Shown here: positions 17,698 through 28,900 of the stretch, one piece after another
Numbering within the stretch: position 1 is the stretch's first letter
How the letters are laid out: each line of letters opens with the position of its first letter
DNA from: CALEUX01 sp037439945
GTDB lineage: Bacteria; Bacteroidota; Bacteroidia; Bacteroidales; Marinilabiliaceae
Length of the DNA: 64,000 bases
Assembly: GCA_037439945.1 (NCBI GenBank)
Contig: JBBIVA010000003.1
Location: 1-64,000 of the forward strand
Direction of reading: 5' to 3'
Notes under the pieces: model-generated
What the model was told of the DNA's origin: nothing
The model's input: the letters and a program-made list of their open reading frames with translations, nothing else
Databases searched by the model: none
Program-made: the position numbers and the translations under genes

Positions 17698-18501
17698 TTA
17701 TTTTTTCATATTATATTTTACAAGAATATCCAGCAGAGAGATTGAAGCATCTTCCATGGTGTTAACAATACCATCAATTTTTGAAACGATATAGTTGTAA
17801 AATACCTGAAGAATAATTGCAACAATCAAACCTGATACAGTTGTAATCAAAGCTACTTTAATACCACCTGCAACAGCAGAAGCAGAGATGTCACCCATAG
17901 CCTGAATGCTGTCAAATGCATCAATCATTCCAATTACAGTTCCCATGAAACCAAGCATAGGAGCAAGTGCTATAAACAATGAAATCCAGGTAAGGCCTTT
18001 TTCTAAAAGTCCCATTTGAACTGAACCGTAAGCTACTACAGATTTTTCAACAACATCAATACCCTCATCAATTCTGTCTAATCCCTGGTAGAATATTGAA
18101 GCAACAGGGCCTCTTGTGTTGCGGCAAACTTCTTTTGCTGCCTCAACTCCACCGTCCTGTAGTGCACCTTCTATGTCCTGAAGTAATTTTTGTGTATTGG
18201 TTGATGCCAGATTCAGATAAATAATCCTTTCGATACAAATAGCCAAACCGAAAATAAGGGCCAACAATACAAAGCTCATGAAAATGGCTCCACCCTCTAT
18301 AAATTTAGCTTTTATCTGTTTGTGGATTCCAACTTCCGCATCACTGGTGTCGGCTGCAACTTGTTGAGTGGCAGGAGTTTTAGCTGCAACCTGTTTGGTT
18401 GTAGCAGCTTCGGTCACCGGTTTGTTTTCCTGAGCAAATGTGGCAGATGCACCATAAGAAAGCATCCCAAAAACTGCCAAAAACGCAAATAGCTTTTTCA
18501 T
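17698..18501 (-). CDS. exbB: MotA/TolQ/ExbB proton channel protein
   Basis: A 267-residue inner-membrane protein. It begins with a signal-like helix (MKKLFAFLAVFGMLSYGASA) and an Ala/Thr/Val/Gln-rich periplasmic stretch to about residue 60. Three membrane helices follow, with the channel segments LTWISLFIALAPMLGFMGTV (about 172-191) and AGGIKVALITTVSGLIVAII typical of ExbB/TolQ. It forms the proton channel that drives TonB-type transducers. It is first in the operon exbB, small membrane protein, exbD, exbD, with a good Bacteroidota promoter upstream. No TonB gene is in the window. Confidence 0.93.
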   Translation of the reverse strand: MKKLFAFLAVFGMLSYGASATFAQENKPVTEAATTKQVAAKTPATQQVAADTSDAEVGIHKQIKAKFIEGGAIFMSFVLLALIFGLAICIERIIYLNLASTNTQKLLQDIEGALQDGGVEAAKEVCRNTRGPVASIFYQGLDRIDEGIDVVEKSVVAYGSVQMGLLEKGLTWISLFIALAPMLGFMGTVIGMIDAFDSIQAMGDISASAVAGGIKVALITTVSGLIVAIILQVFYNYIVSKIDGIVNTMEDASISLLDILVKYNMKK

Positions 18502-18580
18502 AATCTGTTTTAAATTTTGATTTGTATTTGTTTGTTAATACTCAAATAATATAGTCAATTAAAATTTTATACTAAGAAAG

Positions 18581-18611
18581 CAAAAATAAATGTAACAACT
18601 TCGAAAAACAA
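18581..18611 (-). promoter_or_regulatory. Promoter of the exb operon
   Basis: On the minus strand a TTG (18611-18609) is followed, after exactly 20 bases, by TATTTTTG (18588-18581), matching the Bacteroidota -33/-7 pattern TTG and TAnnTTTG at normal spacing. It implies a leader of roughly 70 bases before the exbB ATG. Confidence 0.6.
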
Positions 18612-18860
18612 GTATTTCTAATATCAATTTGAGATATTGTTAATACTATATTAAAAAAAATTGATTGGGAGCTGATGTTTCATTAAAAACCCTACAAAAC
18701 ACCCGTTTTTTTTCAGCTTATTTAATCAAAAACCTTCAATAAATAATCAATTTACTGCCGCTCATATTCATTTTTCATACACTTCATATCAACTACTTTT
18801 AAGCAGAAGACCATCTGTTTTTCCGATGGGTTATTGTTTTATTAGGATTTAAATTAACGT

Positions 18861-18884
18861 AAAAACACCTGTTTTTCAGGGGTG
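18861..18884 (-). terminator. Terminator after the asparaginase gene
   Basis: On the minus strand CACCCCTG-aaaaa-CAGGTG, with a small bulge, is followed by TTTTT. It lies 34 bases after the asparaginase stop. Confidence 0.65.
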
Positions 18885-18917
18885 CAAATTACAAAAAAAA
18901 TGGTAAAAACAAGCTAA

Positions 18918-20006
18918 TTAAATATTTATTTCACCTTTTAATGAATTGTTAAGGCCGGTTTTAATTTCTTCTACGGATGTGCAATTTCCCAATAAATACA
19001 TTAATTTGGTTATGGCAGCTTCGGTAGTAATATCCTGGCCGCTTATAACACCAATCTCAATTAAATGTATTCCTGTTTCGTAACGGCCCATCTCCACACG
19101 GCCTGCAATACATTGGGTTACATTAAGGATTATTAATCCGCGGTCAATTGAATTTTTAAGGGAATCTAAAAACCATTTATCGGTGGGGGCATTGCCCGAA
19201 CCAAATGTTTCAAGGACAACTGCCTTTATACCCGGTGCATTTAAAACTGAATCAACAACCGCCTTGGTTATGCCCGGAAAAATTTTAAGCAGTGCAACTG
19301 ATGTATCCATTTTTTTGGATGCACTGAATTGTTCATCAGGCCTGGATGTCATTATATAAGGGTCATTATAATAAATGTGTACACCAACTTCTGCAAGGTG
19401 CGGATAGTTATCGGACCTGAATGCCCTGAAATTTTCAGCGTTATATTTAGTAGTTCTGTTACCTCTGTAAAGTTTTGCTTCAAAATAAATACAAACCTCC
19501 GGTACTCTGGCAATTCTGTTTTTATGTGCCACTGCTATCTCAAGGGCTGTTAGCAGGTTTTCCTTGCCATCTGTCCGGGCTGTTCCTAAAGGCAGCTGGC
19601 TACCTGTAAGAATTACAGGTTTTTGAAGGTTATTGAGCATAAAACTTAAGGCACTGGCCGTGTATGCCATTGTATCAGTGCCGTGGAGGATAACAAACCC
19701 ATGGTAAAGTGAATAATTCTCTTCAATAATGCCAACCAGTTTTTCCCAAATTTCAGGGTTCATCATTGATGAATCAACCACAGGATTAAATGAAATTATA
19801 TGAACCTGAAAATCGAATTTGGTAATTTCGGGTACATTTCTTGAAATATTTTCAAAATTAAATGGTACCAGGATATTTGATTCCGGGTCGTTCATCATCC
19901 CTATTGTTCCACCCGTATATATTATTAAAATTTTACGATCCACCTTTTTATGATAATATTTGTTATTTTTTTTGTTACCGGGATACCAAAATTTTTTATA
20001 TTCCAA
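18918..20006 (-). CDS. ansA: Type I L-asparaginase
   Basis: Hydrolyses asparagine to aspartate and ammonia. The 362 residues contain both catalytic threonine motifs: IYTGGTIGM (T34) and HGTDTMAYTAS (about 113-123). They also contain VILTGSQLPLG and the C-terminal GSGNAP and TQCIAGRVEMGRYETG segments of the family. No signal peptide is seen, in line with the cytosolic type I enzyme. The ATG at 20006 overlaps the TatD stop by 11 bases; a GTG at residue 22 (about 19943) would give a more usual N-terminus (VDRKILIIYTGGT), so the exact start is uncertain. It is probably translated with tatD. Confidence 0.93.
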   Translation of the reverse strand: MEYKKFWYPGNKKNNKYYHKKVDRKILIIYTGGTIGMMNDPESNILVPFNFENISRNVPEITKFDFQVHIISFNPVVDSSMMNPEIWEKLVGIIEENYSLYHGFVILHGTDTMAYTASALSFMLNNLQKPVILTGSQLPLGTARTDGKENLLTALEIAVAHKNRIARVPEVCIYFEAKLYRGNRTTKYNAENFRAFRSDNYPHLAEVGVHIYYNDPYIMTSRPDEQFSASKKMDTSVALLKIFPGITKAVVDSVLNAPGIKAVVLETFGSGNAPTDKWFLDSLKNSIDRGLIILNVTQCIAGRVEMGRYETGIHLIEIGVISGQDITTEAAITKLMYLLGNCTSVEEIKTGLNNSLKGEINI

Positions 20007-20760
20007 ATAAATCCCTGGCGTTTTTTATAGTCGCACCTTCAACTTCAAAGGGTGTCATTTTCAAAATTTCGGCAATTTTATCCCTTGTATAAGCCATGTA
20101 TGCCGGTTCATTACGTTTACCCCTGTAAGGCACAGGCGCCAGATAAGGAGCATCAGTTTCAAGCAATAATTTTTCAATGCCGGTTTTCTCAATTATAGCA
20201 GGCAAATTGGTGTTCTTAAAGGTTATAACGCCATTTATGCCAATAAAAAACCCCGGCATTTCTAATATTCTCTTAGCGTCACTCTGGTTGCCCGAAAAAC
20301 TATGGAAAACCCCTTTGAGCCTGTCGTCATAAATATTTTCTAACACACTGAATATTTCATTAAATGCATCACGCGTGTGTATTGCAACCGGCATGTTTAA
20401 CTCCATAGCCCATTTTAGCTGTACAGATAAGGCGTCTTTTTGTTCTGACACAAAAAATTTATCCCAATAAAGATCAATACCAATTTCGCCTATACCCACA
20501 AATGGCCTTTTTTGCAGCCATTCTTCAATTATATTAAGTTGCTCTTTGTAATCAATTTTAACTGATGTAGGATGCAAACCCATCATTGCATGGCATAAAT
20601 GCCGGAAACTTTTTTCAGTTTCCAGCATTCTGTTTATGCTTTCTACATCAACATTAGGCATTAAAATATCAGTAATGCCCTTGTCATGTGCTCTTTTTAT
20701 AATTTCTGGACGGTCATTGTCAAAGGCATCCAGGTAGATATGCGAATGAGTATCTATCAT
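19996..20760 (-). CDS. tatD: TatD-family metal-dependent hydrolase (DNase)
   Basis: A 254-residue TIM-barrel hydrolase; family members are Mg2+-dependent nucleases acting on DNA ends. Metal-site motifs are intact: DTHSH (residues 3-7), GEIGIDLYW (about 96-104), AIHTRDA, FHSFSGN and LETDAPYLAP. Complete and normal length. The following asparaginase gene overlaps its last 11 bases, indicating one transcript. There is no functional link to asparaginase beyond co-location; the tatD-ansA order is, as far as I recall, frequent in Bacteroidota. Confidence 0.94.
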   Translation of the reverse strand: MIDTHSHIYLDAFDNDRPEIIKRAHDKGITDILMPNVDVESINRMLETEKSFRHLCHAMMGLHPTSVKIDYKEQLNIIEEWLQKRPFVGIGEIGIDLYWDKFFVSEQKDALSVQLKWAMELNMPVAIHTRDAFNEIFSVLENIYDDRLKGVFHSFSGNQSDAKRILEMPGFFIGINGVITFKNTNLPAIIEKTGIEKLLLETDAPYLAPVPYRGKRNEPAYMAYTRDKIAEILKMTPFEVEGATIKNARDLFGI

Positions 20761-20873
20761 ATATTAGTCAAAAGATGTTATTGAATAGAAAAAAACTTAA
20801 AAGCAATAAAAATAGCAAAAGTTCATTTTTATCAATGCCAATCACCATTGACTAATCAACTATTCAATATAAA

Positions 20874-22211
20874 TTATACAACCCCCTGGGCCATCATTGC
20901 TTCAGCCACCTTAACAAACCCACCAATATTTGCACCTTTTATATAATTGATTTTCCCGTTGGGTCCAGTGCCAAATTTTACACATGATGCATGAATATTG
21001 ATCATAATCTGATTTAAACGTTCATCAACCTCTTCAGTGGTCCAGTTTATCCGCATACTGTTCTGGCTCATTTCTAGCCCCGAAACGGCCACACCACCTG
21101 CATTTACTGCCTTACCCGGGGCAAATAGTATTTTTTCAGTTGCAAGATTGGCGGCTTCTGCTGTACAACCCATGTTTGAAGCCTCAGCTATAAGGATACA
21201 TCCGTTATTTATTAATGTATTCGCTTCATCTTCATTCAATTCGTTTTGTATTGCACAAGGTATGGCAATATCAACTTTTTGTTCCCAGGGCCTTTTACCT
21301 TCAAAGAATTTGGCCCCATATTTATCTGCATATGGCTTAACTATATCCTGATTTGAGTTTCGTAACTCGAGCAGATAGTCAATTTTGGTCCCGGTGATAC
21401 CGTCAGGATCGTAAACATAACCATCAGGGCCGGAAATTGTAACAATTTTTGCACCCAGTTCACTTGCTTTTAAAGCAGCTCCCCATGCAACATTTCCAAA
21501 TCCGGACAGGGCAACAGTTTTGCCTTTTAGTGTTTCGCCTTTTAATGCGAGCATTTCACGTACAAAGTAAATAGCTCCAAACCCTGTTGCTTCGGGTCTG
21601 ATAAGACTTCCTCCATATTCACGGCCTTTACCTGTAAATACACCGGTAAACTCATTTTTTAATTTTTTATACATTCCATACATGTAGCCAATCTCGCGAC
21701 CGCCCACTCCAATATCGCCGGCAGGAACATCAGTATTGGGGCCTATGTGGCGATATAGTTCACACATAAATGACTGACAAAAACGCATTATTTCATTATC
21801 AGATTTCCCCTTAATGCTAAAATCAGATCCACCTTTTCCGCCACCCATGGGTAAAGATGTTAAACTGTTTTTAAATGTTTGTTCAAAACCAAGGAATTTC
21901 AGTCCACTAAGTGTTACGCTGGCATGAAACCTTAAACCACCTTTATAAGGACCGATTGCTGAATTAAACTCAACCCTGTAACCTCTGTTTACCTGAACTT
22001 CACCACGGTCGTCAACCCAGGGAACTCTGAACATTATTACCCTTTCAGGCTCAACCATGCGCTCAAGTAATTTTGCCTTTTGGTAACGGGGATTCTCTTT
22101 GTAAAAATCCCAAACTGTTTCTACAACTTCCTGAACAGCTTGTAAAAATTCATCTTCTCCGGGGTTTTTGGCCCGAACTCCATCCATGAATTCTTTCAAT
22201 TTTGCATCCAT
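20874..22211 (-). CDS. gdhA: NADP-type glutamate dehydrogenase
   Basis: Interconverts 2-oxoglutarate plus ammonia and glutamate. At 445 residues it has the length of the hexameric small-subunit class. Visible motifs are RVEFNSAIGPYKGGLRFH, the catalytic lysine segment LPMGGGKGGSDFSIKGKSD, VPAGDIGVGGREIGYMYG and the nucleotide-binding turn ALSGFGNVAWGAA. The pattern around it favours NADP(H), as in assimilatory GdhA. A TAnnTTTG box lies upstream at 22244-22251. The gene appears monocistronic, 113 bases before tatD on the same strand. Confidence 0.95.
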   Translation of the reverse strand: MDAKLKEFMDGVRAKNPGEDEFLQAVQEVVETVWDFYKENPRYQKAKLLERMVEPERVIMFRVPWVDDRGEVQVNRGYRVEFNSAIGPYKGGLRFHASVTLSGLKFLGFEQTFKNSLTSLPMGGGKGGSDFSIKGKSDNEIMRFCQSFMCELYRHIGPNTDVPAGDIGVGGREIGYMYGMYKKLKNEFTGVFTGKGREYGGSLIRPEATGFGAIYFVREMLALKGETLKGKTVALSGFGNVAWGAALKASELGAKIVTISGPDGYVYDPDGITGTKIDYLLELRNSNQDIVKPYADKYGAKFFEGKRPWEQKVDIAIPCAIQNELNEDEANTLINNGCILIAEASNMGCTAEAANLATEKILFAPGKAVNAGGVAVSGLEMSQNSMRINWTTEEVDERLNQIMINIHASCVKFGTGPNGKINYIKGANIGGFVKVAEAMMAQGVV

Positions 22212-22994
22212 ATATGAAAAGTTTAATTTTGATATTTATAGGTCAAAAATAGGAAAAAGTTTCATTTCCAGTAATAAATTATAAGAATTTTATTTTATTT
22301 TATTAAAACATTCAAAAAACAGAAAATCAGACATATAGATTGTTTTAATATATAAAACAGGGGTAGGTTGGTGACAAAAATCATCTGTTTTTAACTGTTT
22401 TTTGTAAAAATCGTAAGATAAATTCAAAAACAAAGCAAAATCAATAAAGTGTAGAGCCTGATAATCATATTAATATAGATTGTGTTAATTTTTTATAAGC
22501 AATTTTGGTTTTGCTGTAAGTAACATTCTCGTGTAATAAGTATGGTAAACCACTGTTAGTTAAGAATTATCATCGAGGCTGAGATACGATTGCTTAAATG
22601 CCAGCAATTATTTAAAATATGTTAATTAATTAGCTGTTTAAATCTTAGAATAAATCCGTTTTTTTCAGTTTCCAGGCTTGCTAATATATTTTTTAGTAAA
22701 AAAGTGTTTTTACGAATTTGGTTAAGTGATTGTATATGAACATTTAATTGTGTGACCAGGAATATATCATTTATCTATAAAATAAAAAACTAATATTAAT
22801 ATATTGTACTTAATACACTTCTGGTATAAGATTGTACCATATATTAACCCTCGTAAGGTTTATTTTTTCGTTGACAGCAATAAAAAAATGCCTATTTTTA
22901 TGTGATAAAACTCCATAAAACATTAACATTTTTTACAATTGTACGTATCAATGTATTTGAATGGAAATTTTGCACCCACTGATATTCCACTTGT
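22212..22994. other. Long non-coding leader region upstream of the giant secreted protein gene
   Basis: About 780 very AT-rich bases between divergent gdhA and the giant gene. No gene, tRNA or clear repeat was seen. A TGTATTTG sequence near 22952-22959, about 36 bases before the ATG, is one base off the -7 consensus and could be the promoter of the giant gene. A GGCTGAGATAC...AAATGCCAGC string near 22577-22605 recalls part of a TPP riboswitch but is incomplete. Confidence 0.5.
22244..22251 (-). promoter_or_regulatory. Bacteroidota -7 box for gdhA
   Basis: TATTTTTG on the minus strand fits TAnnTTTG, 32 bases upstream of the gdhA ATG. No clear -33 TTG. Confidence 0.45.
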
Positions 22995-25900
22995 ATGAAT
23001 ACATATTCTACCCAGAACACATTAAAAAAAAGAAGATACCTTAATATTCTATTGGGATTTATTATTCTTTTTTCCGGTATAAATATTAATGTTTATGGCC
23101 AAACTACCTATATTCCGATTACAGTTTGTCATGGTGGCGTAACTACCGGTTCAATATTAATGGATGCCGGAAGTGTTCCCGCAGGGCAGCGTAGCGGAGG
23201 GCAGTGGGTAAATACCGGGGGGCTGACTTTTTCCGATTTGGGTGTCAATCCCATTATTTCAGGTTTTTCGAACCCTCCCGGGAGTTATACCATCCAGTGG
23301 AGACGCAATAACGGCCGTTTATATGTATTCAATATAACTGTTAATAATTTACCTTTACCCAGTGTTTATTTAAGGGATCAGGCAACCTTGCGTACAGATG
23401 CCGTTTTAATGTGTTCCAAAAACAATGTAACAGTTAATGTAGTTCCCAATGTTGGGAACCCCGTACCCCCATCTTCATACCAATATTTCATAACATCATA
23501 CACCACGGGAAACATTGTTTCATCAGCAACCACGGTTAATGCAAGTTATACCTATACAGCCCCAACTTATGAAAACCTGGATTATTTTTCGGCCCTGGTT
23601 ACAGGAAATAATGGTTGCAGGGTTGTAACAAACAGAATACAGGTTTCTACTGTTTCAGATATTCAGGTTCAGGTTGTTGGGGGGGGGGCAGCTTGTGGGC
23701 CTGCTGTCATTAATAATGAAAGTTTGGAGGTTATACCATTTATGCCCGGTCCACCTACAAATTTTTCGTACGTTTGGACAACTCCAACTGGAAATGTTTC
23801 CAATGTTCCAACAGTTACAATAACGAATTTTGGACAATATTACGTAACTGTAACAGGATGCGGAGGCAACACCTATACTTCAAACATTGTTGAAGTAGTA
23901 AATTCGCAAGTACCTAATATTTTATTAAGCCCAACGGGTAACGTAAATATGTGTTACGGAGGCTCTGCTCTTTTTACCGCAACACCATCAACACCTCCTG
24001 TAAATCCATTAACCTATGATTGGTACCACAATGAAATACGTGGTATCCAGGAAGGTTTATCAAATAATTTAAATGCCTTATTGCCGGGAGATTATAAAGT
24101 CAGGGCCTTTGAAGCGGCCAACAGGGAGTGTTACAGTGAGTCAGGGGTATCCCGGCTTAACCTGACATCCTTTTTGGTAAATCAGTTTGGCTCAAACACA
24201 AACTTTTGCGGATCTATTTCGCCGGCATTAAGCTTGAATATTTCTGTGGAGAACGGTACAGGTCCAATAAATGTTACAATAAGAAATACCACAGCCGGAA
24301 CCAATCATAATTACTCCGTACCAGCAGATGTTCTTACCTTTGTGTCATTGCCTTCAATTTCTGCAACATCTGTGTATCAAATTACCGATATTAATGCAAA
24401 CGGATGCTCAGTAGCACCTGATATACTACTTAATATCCCAACAGTTACTTATACAAGGGAGCCCGACCCATTGGTTTATTCACTTACCGGAACTGCCAAT
24501 TGTGCAGGTACAAATACCGTTATTGGTCTTAGTGGAAGCCAGGTTGGAGTTACATATTCGCTTCTCCGTGACAATGTTCCAACGGGTTTAACAGTGGCCG
24601 GAACCGGTTCTCCGATTGCTTCAGCATGGACTGTTAATACCGCAGGCAATTATACTGTAACTGCACAGATAGGGACATGCCCGACTATTACAATGAGTGG
24701 TAGTTTGCTTGTTAGGCCAATGCCTATACCAGTTGACTTTGTAAATACCGGACTTTATTGCCCCAGCGGTGTAATCGCGTTACAAACGTCATATACCGGT
24801 ACAACTTATGTTTTATATAGATCGGGAATAAACACAACTATAACACGTACTGGCACCACCGGAAACCCGGTCTCATTTGGGGCCCAGTCAATTCCGGGGG
24901 TGTATACTGTAAGGGCTACAACCGGTGGCAGTTGCTTTATTGATTTGCCGGATCAATTGGAGGTTCAGGGCCCACCAACAATTTATAACCTGAGTGCAAA
25001 CAAAACCAATTATTGTTCAGTTGCACCGTTAAGTGGAGTTACGCTTACATTAAGTGGTTCGCAAAGTGGATTGGTTTACCGGTTATATAATGGGGCAGCA
25101 CTCGTGACAACAGTAGTTGGAGATGGGAACCCCCTGGTTTGGAACAATCTTTTTGCCGGGTCATATACTGTGGTTGCATCAAATGATGGTGGTTGTAATG
25201 TTACAATGGCAGGTAATCCCATTATTACCGCATTACCCCTGCCCACTGCAACAATTTCAGTCGCATCAGCAACCAACCGCAGGTGTGAAGGAACTATTGC
25301 CGATTTCAGGGTTGGTGTAGCACTTACAGGTATTCCACCATTTAATTTTGATATTGTAAATAATGCAGGATTACCAGTAATTAATATAATTAATCATCCT
25401 TCACCCATTTTTACACCCATTTCGGTAAATCCTAATCAAACTGTAACTTACACTATTGCAAATCTTTCTGACGGGTCAGGTTGTAACATGGTATCGGGAA
25501 CCGGAAGTGCCCAGTTTTTTGTTGATCCATTACCATCTATAACTTTTAATCCCGAAAACCCGGAGATTTGCTTTGGCAGCCCGGCTATTCCTATTAATGC
25601 ACAGGGTGCAGGTGTTGGCGGGTCATACCTTTGGAGTGATGGGCTTGGTTCAAACCAAACAATATTTGTATCTCCACCATCAACACAAACTTATACACTT
25701 ACAGCCCGTACTGTTAATAACTGTTTTGCAACAAGGCCGGTTACAGTTACAGTTAATCCTTTACCAGTTGTTGACTGGACCCCTCCACTTAATGATTATT
25801 CACTTTGCCAGAACGGAGGAGTTGTAACTCTTACCCCGGTTCCTGTTGGAGGTAGCTTTACCGGGGTTGGAATTGTTCCATCGTCGTATGATTTTAATCC

Positions 25901-28900
25901 CGCCGTGGCCGGGGCAGGTTCGCATAATATTACCTATACTTACCAGGATGCGAAAACCTGTATAAATTCAAGTACAAAGACACTTGTAGTAACCACCCCG
26001 CCGGTAGTTTCAATATCAAGTTTGCAAAATAATTATTGTGCCGACGAACCCAATGATGTTATAATAGGAAATCCAAGTAACAACAGGGGGGTATTTTCTC
26101 TGGTTGGACATGCGCCAGGTGTAATGTGGGGCGACAATGGCAATGGAACAATGTGGTTGTCACCAAATGCTATTGTGAATGCGGGCTCGGGCCCGGGTAC
26201 TTATACTGTTAGATATACATATACCGACTTAAATGGTTGTATATCTGTAGTTGACAGAAATACTACTGTTAACGAAGATCTTGGTAATGTAATCAGGTTC
26301 CGCAATTTACCGGCAACAAGTTGCCAAACAGGTGCCCCTGTTACCCTGCAGGCATATTTTGACAGAACAATTGATGTTGATATAACAACAAATGATGGAA
26401 GATTTTCGGGGCCCGGAGTAACAGACAATAACAACGGAACTGCCACTTTTAATCCGGCCATTGCCGGTAATGGGCTTCACACGGTAAGATATGATTATAC
26501 TGATCCGGTAACGGGCTGTACTGCAAGTTATTCAGAAAATATTCAAATAGGGACCGTATTAACCATTCCGGGATTAAATGCAATTTATTGCGTTGAAAAT
26601 GGCAATGTTCCAATATATGGAATGCCATCGGGTGGAACAATGCGGCTGTACAGGAATTCTGTTGCCCCTGCCAATCTTATTGATACCCAGGTTAACAACT
26701 CCGTTGCCAATCCGGTTAATTTTAATCCATCTGTTTTAGGCTCAGGCGCTTATATTTTTGAGTATGAGTATGTAATAGCAGGTTGTTCTAATCTTATAAC
26801 CAGTAATACAGTTGTTCATAACGTAATAAATCCGGCTTTTTCAACCACAAGCGGATTAACACAATTTTGCCAGTCGGTTACTAATGTAACATTTGCCCCT
26901 GTTCAAACAGGAGGAACATTTTCGGGTACGGGAGTATCAGCAAATGTATTTAATCCTACTGTAGCTGGACCCGGAAACCATGTAATTACTCACACCATTA
27001 ATACAGGGTCATGTAGTGCATCAACAACAATTACCCTTTCAGTAATACCATTACCCTTAATAACGCTTGTAAATCTTAATAATGCATATTGTGACAACGA
27101 TGCAGGGGCTCATTTAATACAGGCAAACAATATTGGAATTGCCGGTGCTGTATATACAATAAGTTCAACCACCAACAGTATCGGAAGGTCCCCGTTGTAT
27201 ATTATTGATGGTATGGGCAACCGTGTTTATGCCTCAACACATTTGGCACAGGAGGTTTATTTTGATCCTGTATATGTTGGTCAGGGATTTTATACTATAA
27301 CCTATAATTTTAATAACAGTGCCAATAACGGATGCTCGGTAGTTTTTTCACGAGTAGTGACTGTGAACCCTGCTCCCGGGGTAAATTTTGGAGGTATAGC
27401 CGATCCATTGGAATATTGTCAGGATGCCGGAATTCAAACTCTTACAGGTAGTTTTGTTGGTACTGGTAATTTTACGGGTTCCGGAGGTTTTACAGGAAGT
27501 GGAATTGTTGATGCAAATCCAAATGATGGTATTGCAACTTTTAATCCGTCATTATTATTACCTGGCGATTATCCGGTAATATATACCTATACACTGCCTA
27601 CAGGTTGTGTTTCAACCAGAAATAAAAACATAAGGGTATTATCGGCACCTACTGTTTATAATATAACTCCGTCAAGTGCGGTAGTTTATTCAGGTAATTT
27701 CTGCCAGGGTGGGCCCGGGGTTACCATTGGTGTTGATTTTTCACAGGTTGGTAACACCTATCAGCTTATTTATAACAATAATTTTGCGGCACCCGTGCAA
27801 ACAATAGCTGGAACGGGGGCGCCAATTCAATTTGCCGTTCCAGTTACAACTGAAGGCAATTATACCGTTAGAGCAGTAACTCCAACAGGATGCCGTTCAA
27901 TAATGAACGGTTCGGTTCAGGTGGTTAGAAATTTTGTAGCAGCAGCAATTTCAACTGTTAACGTTTCCTGTCGTGGAGGAAATGATGGAACAATATCAGT
28001 AACTGCATCAGGTGGAAGTGTTCCTTATGTTTACAGAATTTCAAGTGATGGTGGAGTTACATTTACTAACAGTGCATCAAATGTATTTAATGGTTTAGTT
28101 GCCGGTACTTACCATATACAGGTAATCGACAATATTGGTTGTACCATGGCAGCACCTATACCGGTTGTAATAACACAACCAGGGGCTGTTTTGTCAGTAA
28201 GTTCCACCAAGGTTGACGTTGGGTGTTTGCCATGTATTGATGGTGGCGATTGCGATGGTTCGGCAACCATTGCAATAACAGGTGGTACACCATTTTCAAA
28301 CCTTGTTTTATATCCATCAGGTTATAGTATAACCTGGCGCAACGCATCAAATGTAGTAATAGGCAGCGGGCTAACCATTTCCAACAAACTACCGGGAACC
28401 TATACTGCAACAGTTACCGATTCCCAGGGTTGCACAGAGTCTCATGCAGTGGTTATTGGAATCAGACCTGTTATGTCATTAATTGAGGTTTTACCTCTGC
28501 ATAATAATATATTATGCCATGGAGCAGCTACAGGTTCTTTTAGTGTTACAGCAACTGGAGGCTCAGGGGTATACCAGTTCTCACTTGACGGAGTTAGTTG
28601 GTTTTCAAGTGGTACTAATAATTATACCTTTACGAATCTTACTGCCAATACTTATAATGCAAGGGTACGTGATGCTGCATATCCAAGATGTGTAATCACG
28701 GCAGCCCCAATTATTATTTCGCAACCGGCTGCGTTAACTTTAACTGAAGTTATAGCATCGCATGTAAATGTTGACTGTTTTGGGAATAATACAGGTCAAT
28801 TGGAAGTAACCGCAACGGGCGGTTCGGGTGTTTATGAGTTTTCACGCAATAATGGAACAACCTGGCAACCGGGTGGCACGTTTTCAGGACTTTCTCAGGG

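Larger units (their letters stand above)
18502..18917. other. Intergenic region upstream of exbB
   Basis: About 415 bases holding the exbB promoter (18581-18611) and the asparaginase terminator (18861-18884). A second weak dyad, ACCATC...GATGGGT near 18807-18828, is followed by a T-rich stretch on the plus strand. No gene seen. Confidence 0.6.

Noticed and set aside
22577..22605. String resembling a TPP riboswitch (GGCTGAGATAC ... AAATGCCAGC) upstream of the giant gene
   Set aside because: The central ACCTGAT segment and the pairing arms are absent, and no thiamine gene follows; most likely chance or a relic.
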